Source: JBHIEE01 sp046760445
Lineage (GTDB): Bacteria > Acidobacteriota > Aminicenantia > JdFR-78
Reading direction: 5' to 3'
Assembly: GCA_046760445.1 (NCBI GenBank)
Contig: JBHIEE010000098.1
Coordinates: 1 to 10,841, forward strand
DNA length: 10,841 bases
The translations under genes and the position numbers were made by a program. How positions within the stretch are numbered: the first letter of the stretch is position 1; each line of letters begins with the position of its first letter. Below, piece after piece: positions 7,397-10,841 of this stretch. The notes under the pieces were generated by a model. The model searched no databases and was not told the DNA's origin. It saw only the letters and a list, made by a program, of their open reading frames with translations.

Positions 7397-8434
7397 CTAT
7401 TGGTTATTAATTTTATAAATTTTCTTCTCCCCATCTGGCAACTCATACTCGAGTTCTGCACCCGAAATCCACTTTGTTTTAAAGTCCCACTCTGGATCAT
7501 CTATTGTAGCTAATGTAATTTTTTCTTTAGTAAAGAGATTATAGATAAACAGTGAAACCTTCTTGCCTTCTCTTCGCCATTCTTCATAGATTTGTTGGGC
7601 GACAATATCGATCCCAATAAAACCAGGGCCATTATCATAGACAATATATTCTCCTGTTGGAGAGGAAAGAATTGCACCGGTATAATCTTCAGGAGTTGGA
7701 AGAACATCAACCTTCCAGGTACCGGTTGTTATCCGTATGTAAGCATTAATATGAGGAGCTTCAAAAAGAACTGCCCAGAAATATCTGCCATTATCTCGCC
7801 ATTTGCCAAGACCAATACTTGCTGGTTTGACGGAATATTTCTTTACTAATTCATCAAGAGTTAAAACAAAAACATCTTCTCTGGTTTTCAAATCTTTAAT
7901 AACGAAGGCATAATTGGGATTGCCAAGATAACTACGTTCAAGAGCAAGGTAGGCCTCGGTAGGATCTACTCTAAAGTCTCTCGTAAAATTACTTGGATCG
8001 CCTTCTTTTTTAAATAGAGTCTCTGTTAATATGCCATTTCCACTATAATCAAATCTCCATAATTCATCCCTAAAACCAGGTAACGGTTTAAAATTTTTAT
8101 AATCAAAATTAAATTCTCTAATTACATATACTCCACACTTATGAACTTCTATAGGAAGGCTTGGTGCAACGTCACCAATTTCAAATTTAAATTTTTCTTT
8201 CTCTTCTTTTATATCTCGAATAAAAATTATTACTGGTACCTTTGGGATTTTTATACTCGGGTCATATCTTGAATCAAGGGAATAATCTACAAACTCATCG
8301 TCTGATAAACAGGGCGCATGAATGATTTCTTCTGGTTGCTTTCTTAGTGAATAAAAATAAATACTACTACCTAATAACAAAACTAAGGATAATAAAGCGA
8401 TTATTAAAATTATATTCTTCCTAACTAGATTCAT
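7397..8434 (-). CDS. Membrane-anchored extracytoplasmic protein of unknown function
   Basis: I do not recognise this family. From ATG at 8434 it has 345 residues: a short basic N-terminus (MNLVRKN), one hydrophobic segment at about 8-29 (IILIIALLSLVLLLGSSIYF), and a large polar domain, so it is probably a signal-anchored protein facing outside. The domain alternates strand-like stretches (VPVIIFIRD, YVIREFNFDY, AYLALERS, YAFVIKDL, EYIVYDNG, VSLFIYNLF) with W, GN and D-turn positions, somewhat like a beta-propeller (inferred only). A TTG at 8452 in the same frame would add six residues and overlap the upstream gene's stop; the ATG, 7 bp after that stop, is preferred although no strong Shine-Dalgarno site is present. 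The tight spacing suggests co-transcription with the secreted peptidase-like protein, so the two may work together at the cell surface. Confidence 0.75.
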   Translation of the reverse strand: MNLVRKNIILIIALLSLVLLLGSSIYFYSLRKQPEEIIHAPCLSDDEFVDYSLDSRYDPSIKIPKVPVIIFIRDIKEEKEKFKFEIGDVAPSLPIEVHKCGVYVIREFNFDYKNFKPLPGFRDELWRFDYSGNGILTETLFKKEGDPSNFTRDFRVDPTEAYLALERSYLGNPNYAFVIKDLKTREDVFVLTLDELVKKYSVKPASIGLGKWRDNGRYFWAVLFEAPHINAYIRITTGTWKVDVLPTPEDYTGAILSSPTGEYIVYDNGPGFIGIDIVAQQIYEEWRREGKKVSLFIYNLFTKEKITLATIDDPEWDFKTKWISGAELEYELPDGEKKIYKINNQ

Positions 8435-8441
8435 AATCTTT

Positions 8442-9473
8442 TTATTTACCAATAATCCTAATAGAATCTGTTCCTTTAATTAAAGTACCATTATCTAATT
8501 GGCCGGTTAAAGTAGCTTCAGTATCAGTGGGATTTAACTGAAGAGATTGAGTCTCAAAATGCAATATTAAGTCTAAATCGCTATCACCATCCACATCTTC
8601 AAGATTTCCTCTTAAAGGATTAGCTCCTGCGAAGACAACACTATCTATCACAATACCATTAGCATCAAAGAAAGCGTCTGTTAAGACAGCTACAGGTATT
8701 ACACCTTCGGATTCAAGATTAACGCTGTTGGGATAGCTTCCTGGTTTAATATCAATCTCTACTATACGATGAAATTCGGTTTCCTGGATTGTTTCCAAAG
8801 AATAATTTAATTCAAACTCTTGGATATTGTTAACTGTTGTATTACCTTCTTCTGTAATATCTTCTGATTGCCCATTTTCATCATAAACTAAAAGGCCCAT
8901 TGTATAACTCCCTGTATCAGTGCCAATGACTTTAATATCATATTCACCACTAATTGGTTCTGATATCCAAATATTTTTACTTTCTTCTGTTGGGATTGGT
9001 GTTTCTGGAAAAGGATTACCAATACCTTCTGAATAATAAGAACCACCAGGAATTTCATCATAAGAGATATTAGAGATGGGGTCTTTTCCTAATTTTCTAC
9101 CCAAAGGATCAGTGATTAGGAGTTCGGCTGGTGAGGCAAAATTAAGAGAAATACTGTCTACGCCGGCAATAGTCGGGCTAAACAATCTTAATCCGTAGAA
9201 ATTATTGTAATAATTTTGGCTATAAGGGCCCAGTGTTTGGGCTAAATACTTTGTCTCATACCAGGCAGGGTCTTTAACATTATAAGTGGTAGATAGTTTT
9301 CCGTCAGCAACAATAAAATGGGAAGTAGGTTCATTTTGGACTATTACCATTTCATACAAAATAACAGGATTTAAATTATTGAGATAAAAATCTAAGGTAT
9401 CAGTATCCTTAAAACCTATGGCTCCTTTATATTGAAGGCGAGGGAAACCTAAACTGTCTTTAGAATAATCCAT
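8442..9473 (-). CDS. C-terminal part of a secreted multidomain C39-like peptidase protein, after an in-frame TGA
   Basis: Read from ATG at 9473 this gives 343 residues. The first 70 or so complete the C39-like papain-fold domain begun in the upstream reading frame: LDFYLNNLNPVILYEMVI, then TSHFIVADGK with the presumed catalytic His (H52), and YNVKDPA with the presumed Asp (D68). Next come a beta domain (about 95-215, with ELLITDPLGRKLGKDP, IPGGSYY and SGEYDIKVIGTDTGSYTMGL) and a final domain (about 236-342) with IDIKPGSYPNSVNLES, GVIPVAVLT and LEDVDGDSDLDLILHF, both of types seen at the ends of large bacterial surface proteins. No membrane anchor or sorting signal follows. It lies in the same frame as the upstream part with only TGA and three sense codons between, so it is most likely part of one gene. 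Alone it lacks both a signal peptide and the catalytic Cys. Confidence 0.7.
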   Translation of the reverse strand: MDYSKDSLGFPRLQYKGAIGFKDTDTLDFYLNNLNPVILYEMVIVQNEPTSHFIVADGKLSTTYNVKDPAWYETKYLAQTLGPYSQNYYNNFYGLRLFSPTIAGVDSISLNFASPAELLITDPLGRKLGKDPISNISYDEIPGGSYYSEGIGNPFPETPIPTEESKNIWISEPISGEYDIKVIGTDTGSYTMGLLVYDENGQSEDITEEGNTTVNNIQEFELNYSLETIQETEFHRIVEIDIKPGSYPNSVNLESEGVIPVAVLTDAFFDANGIVIDSVVFAGANPLRGNLEDVDGDSDLDLILHFETQSLQLNPTDTEATLTGQLDNGTLIKGTDSIRIIGK

Positions 9474-9482
9474 TATCTTTTC

Positions 9483-9485
9483 TCA
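9483..9485 (-). other. In-frame TGA interrupting one protein domain
   Basis: On the minus strand the frame reads NGGVK, TGA, EKI, then MDYSKDS with no frameshift. The TGA falls inside the C39-like domain. TGA is one change from TGG (Trp), and an aromatic or Trp residue fits the position. It is the only TGA at the end of any reading frame seen here; seven complete genes end in TAA or TAG. Confidence 0.85.
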
Positions 9486-10841
9486 TTTTACACCGCCGTT
9501 TGACCAATAACCATTATTATAAGTAAGCCAAGTATTAAAAGTTGAAGGGTTAACGTCGTTATTATCAACATCAGTAGTTATACCGTGAAAACGAAGAATC
9601 ATTACTTCGGAGGTAATAACACAGCCACAAGTACGAATAGCGGAGTAATTAAGTTCTTCGTCAAAACAATCTTTATAATTACCAGTACCATATTGTAATC
9701 TGCTCCATATCCGCGTTTCGGCTTCAGATGGATAAGGCGATTCAATCTGCGTATACAATGGCACTATTTTCACTTCAAAATCCACATTTCCTTCTTCTCC
9801 AAATTCCTGCCAGTCTGAAATATTATTATTTTCATCTTTTGCTCTGGCTCGCCAGTGATAGGATTGAGAGATTAAATCGTATCTGGTAGTTTGGACAATT
9901 TGACCAGAATCTACAAAACCTGATTCTATAAGATCTTGTCCATTAAATCCCTGAGCATATTCTTTAAGTTCAACTTGTAGTTTTACTTTATCATTATCCG
10001 GATCAAAAACCGTTGCTTGAAAAACTACAGTTGATTCAGTAGTAATTCCTCCTTCAGAAATAGTAGTAATACCATCGGATTTAAATTGCCCAAGATTAGA
10101 AAGGGTTGGAGGTTGGTTAGGTGGAATAATTACTTCACAAGCATCTCCACAAAGAGGATCAGTAGTATAAGGCATTGCTGGGCAATTTGAGTTTGAATCG
10201 AGTTGATTGGAATTTGGCACATACCAGCAGTTGTCACAGGCATCACCGATGCCATCACCAGCAACTTCAATTGTTGGATTGAAATAAGTGCAATCGTAAT
10301 AAGGATTTCCATTCTGATGGATTCTAAAGTAAATAGCGTCCCCTACTTGAACTTGTGTTGTCAGATCAAAATCATACCCAACTTCATCATTGTATGCGAT
10401 TGTTTTTTGCCATAATAATTCTGAATTTTTAAATATCTTAACAATTACTCCATCTCCTCCTCTTATATCACACTTATGTGCATTTCCAGTTATTCTTACA
10501 GTCTCCTCAACTGGGCTTAACCATTTCCTACTTAGCCATTTCCTAGATGGTTCATGACCTGTAATTGAAGGGTGACCACCATCACTCCATAAGACACTGT
10601 CCGTAACAAAAACACCATGCCATCTCATCTTACCCCACCAATCAATGCCATAAACCATATTTTCATATTTGGTTCCAGTCCAATCTTGATAGTACCAATT
10701 CATATAGCCTTGAGTTGTAGTACTGAAATTTTCTTGTGCATTGTAGTAAGTTTTATCGCTATCGGCTTGATCGGGGTTGGAAACTAGAACACAATTATCT
10801 ACACTATCCAGAATTCCATCACCATCAGAATCAACTTGAGC
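9483..10841 (-). CDS. Secreted multidomain protein with TSP3 repeats and N-terminal half of a C39-like peptidase; start outside the window
   Basis: The frame is open from the right edge (10841), 46 codons before the first ATG at 10703, so the gene is edge-truncated. Visible domains in order are as follows. A thrombospondin type 3 Ca-binding repeat (VDSDGDGILDSVDNC, then SNPDQADSD). About 120 residues containing a jelly-roll-like domain (VRITGNAHKCDIRGGDGV, KIFKNSELLW, VGDAIYFRI, TYFNPTI). A second TSP3 piece (GDGIGDACDNCW, PNSNQLDSNSN, GDACE). An Fn3-like domain (NQPPTLSNL, ATVFDPDNDKVKLQVELKE, YHWRARAKDENNNISDW). The start of a C39-like cysteine peptidase domain (VPLYTQI, IWSRLQYGTG, CGCVITSEVMIL with the presumed catalytic Cys, NPSTFNTWLTYNNGYW). 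It ends at TGA, in mid-domain. TSP3 repeats bind calcium and imply an extracellular location. The substrate is unknown; it may be cell-wall or surface protein, or adhesion may matter more than cleavage. Confidence 0.8.
   Translation of the reverse strand, partial: AQVDSDGDGILDSVDNCVLVSNPDQADSDKTYYNAQENFSTTTQGYMNWYYQDWTGTKYENMVYGIDWWGKMRWHGVFVTDSVLWSDGGHPSITGHEPSRKWLSRKWLSPVEETVRITGNAHKCDIRGGDGVIVKIFKNSELLWQKTIAYNDEVGYDFDLTTQVQVGDAIYFRIHQNGNPYYDCTYFNPTIEVAGDGIGDACDNCWYVPNSNQLDSNSNCPAMPYTTDPLCGDACEVIIPPNQPPTLSNLGQFKSDGITTISEGGITTESTVVFQATVFDPDNDKVKLQVELKEYAQGFNGQDLIESGFVDSGQIVQTTRYDLISQSYHWRARAKDENNNISDWQEFGEEGNVDFEVKIVPLYTQIESPYPSEAETRIWSRLQYGTGNYKDCFDEELNYSAIRTCGCVITSEVMILRFHGITTDVDNNDVNPSTFNTWLTYNNGYWSNGGVK
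10516..10545. repeat. 15-bp tandem duplication in the secreted protein gene
   Basis: CTTAACCATTTCCTA and CTTAGCCATTTCCTA lie head to tail with one mismatch, giving a doubled RKWLS in the protein (SRKWLSRKWLSPVEE). It sits in the linker before the jelly-roll-like domain, which fits recent slippage in a tolerant site. Confidence 0.8.

Noticed and set aside
7592..7849. 85-codon plus-strand open frame
   Set aside because: It lies wholly antisense within the 345-residue membrane-anchored protein gene and has no start signal or domain.
9483..9485. A reassigned genetic code with UGA as Gly or Trp, as in Gracilibacteria, Absconditabacteria or mycoplasmas
   Set aside because: valS, tsaD, the glycosyltransferase and the other long genes have no in-frame TGA and use normal Gly and TGG Trp codons, so one TGA is better explained locally.

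Overview
The window looks like a chromosomal segment from an AT-rich bacterium of the Candidate Phyla Radiation (Patescibacteria), most likely a Parcubacteria-type lineage. This rests on the style of the housekeeping proteins (a short ValRS and a compact TsaD), the lack of clear Shine-Dalgarno sites, and a high density of short palindromic repeats inside and between genes. The assignment is inference from family resemblance; no 16S rRNA or ribosomal protein is present.

Layout. Positions 1-3526 are all minus strand: the start of an Hsp20-type small heat-shock protein cut by the left edge, a PrsW-like intramembrane protease, a membrane family-2 glycosyltransferase, and a small GIY-YIG nuclease. 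A repeat block follows (3541-3640), then tRNA-Glu(UUC) on the minus strand (3642-3713). Next is a gene-free stretch of about 320 bp (3714-4034) holding two related hairpins with a shared internal-loop sequence, other inverted repeats and a likely leaderless promoter for tsaD. tsaD and valS form a tight plus-strand pair (4035-7207), ended by a strong bidirectional terminator (7251-7308) and a perfect 26-bp palindrome (7321-7346). The right part (7397-10841) is minus strand: a large secreted multidomain protein (thrombospondin type 3 repeats, a jelly-roll-like domain, an Fn3-like domain, a C39-like cysteine peptidase, C-terminal beta domains), followed by a membrane-anchored extracytoplasmic protein of unknown function.

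Two things stand out. First, at least four protein genes (hsp20, the glycosyltransferase, tsaD, valS), and probably the 3' end of the prsW-like gene, carry repeat DNA that is translated in frame. This recalls the Rickettsia palindromic elements but involves several unrelated repeat families. Second, the secreted peptidase is cut in two by one in-frame TGA inside its C39-like domain, separating the presumed catalytic Cys from the His and Asp. Every other complete gene here ends in TAA or TAG. Nonsense mutation, readthrough or a natural split are all possible; a reassigned code is unlikely because the other genes contain no internal TGA.

The genes do not form one pathway. tsaD, valS and tRNA-Glu belong to translation, the glycosyltransferase and PrsW-like protein to the envelope, and the right-hand pair to the cell surface or secretion.
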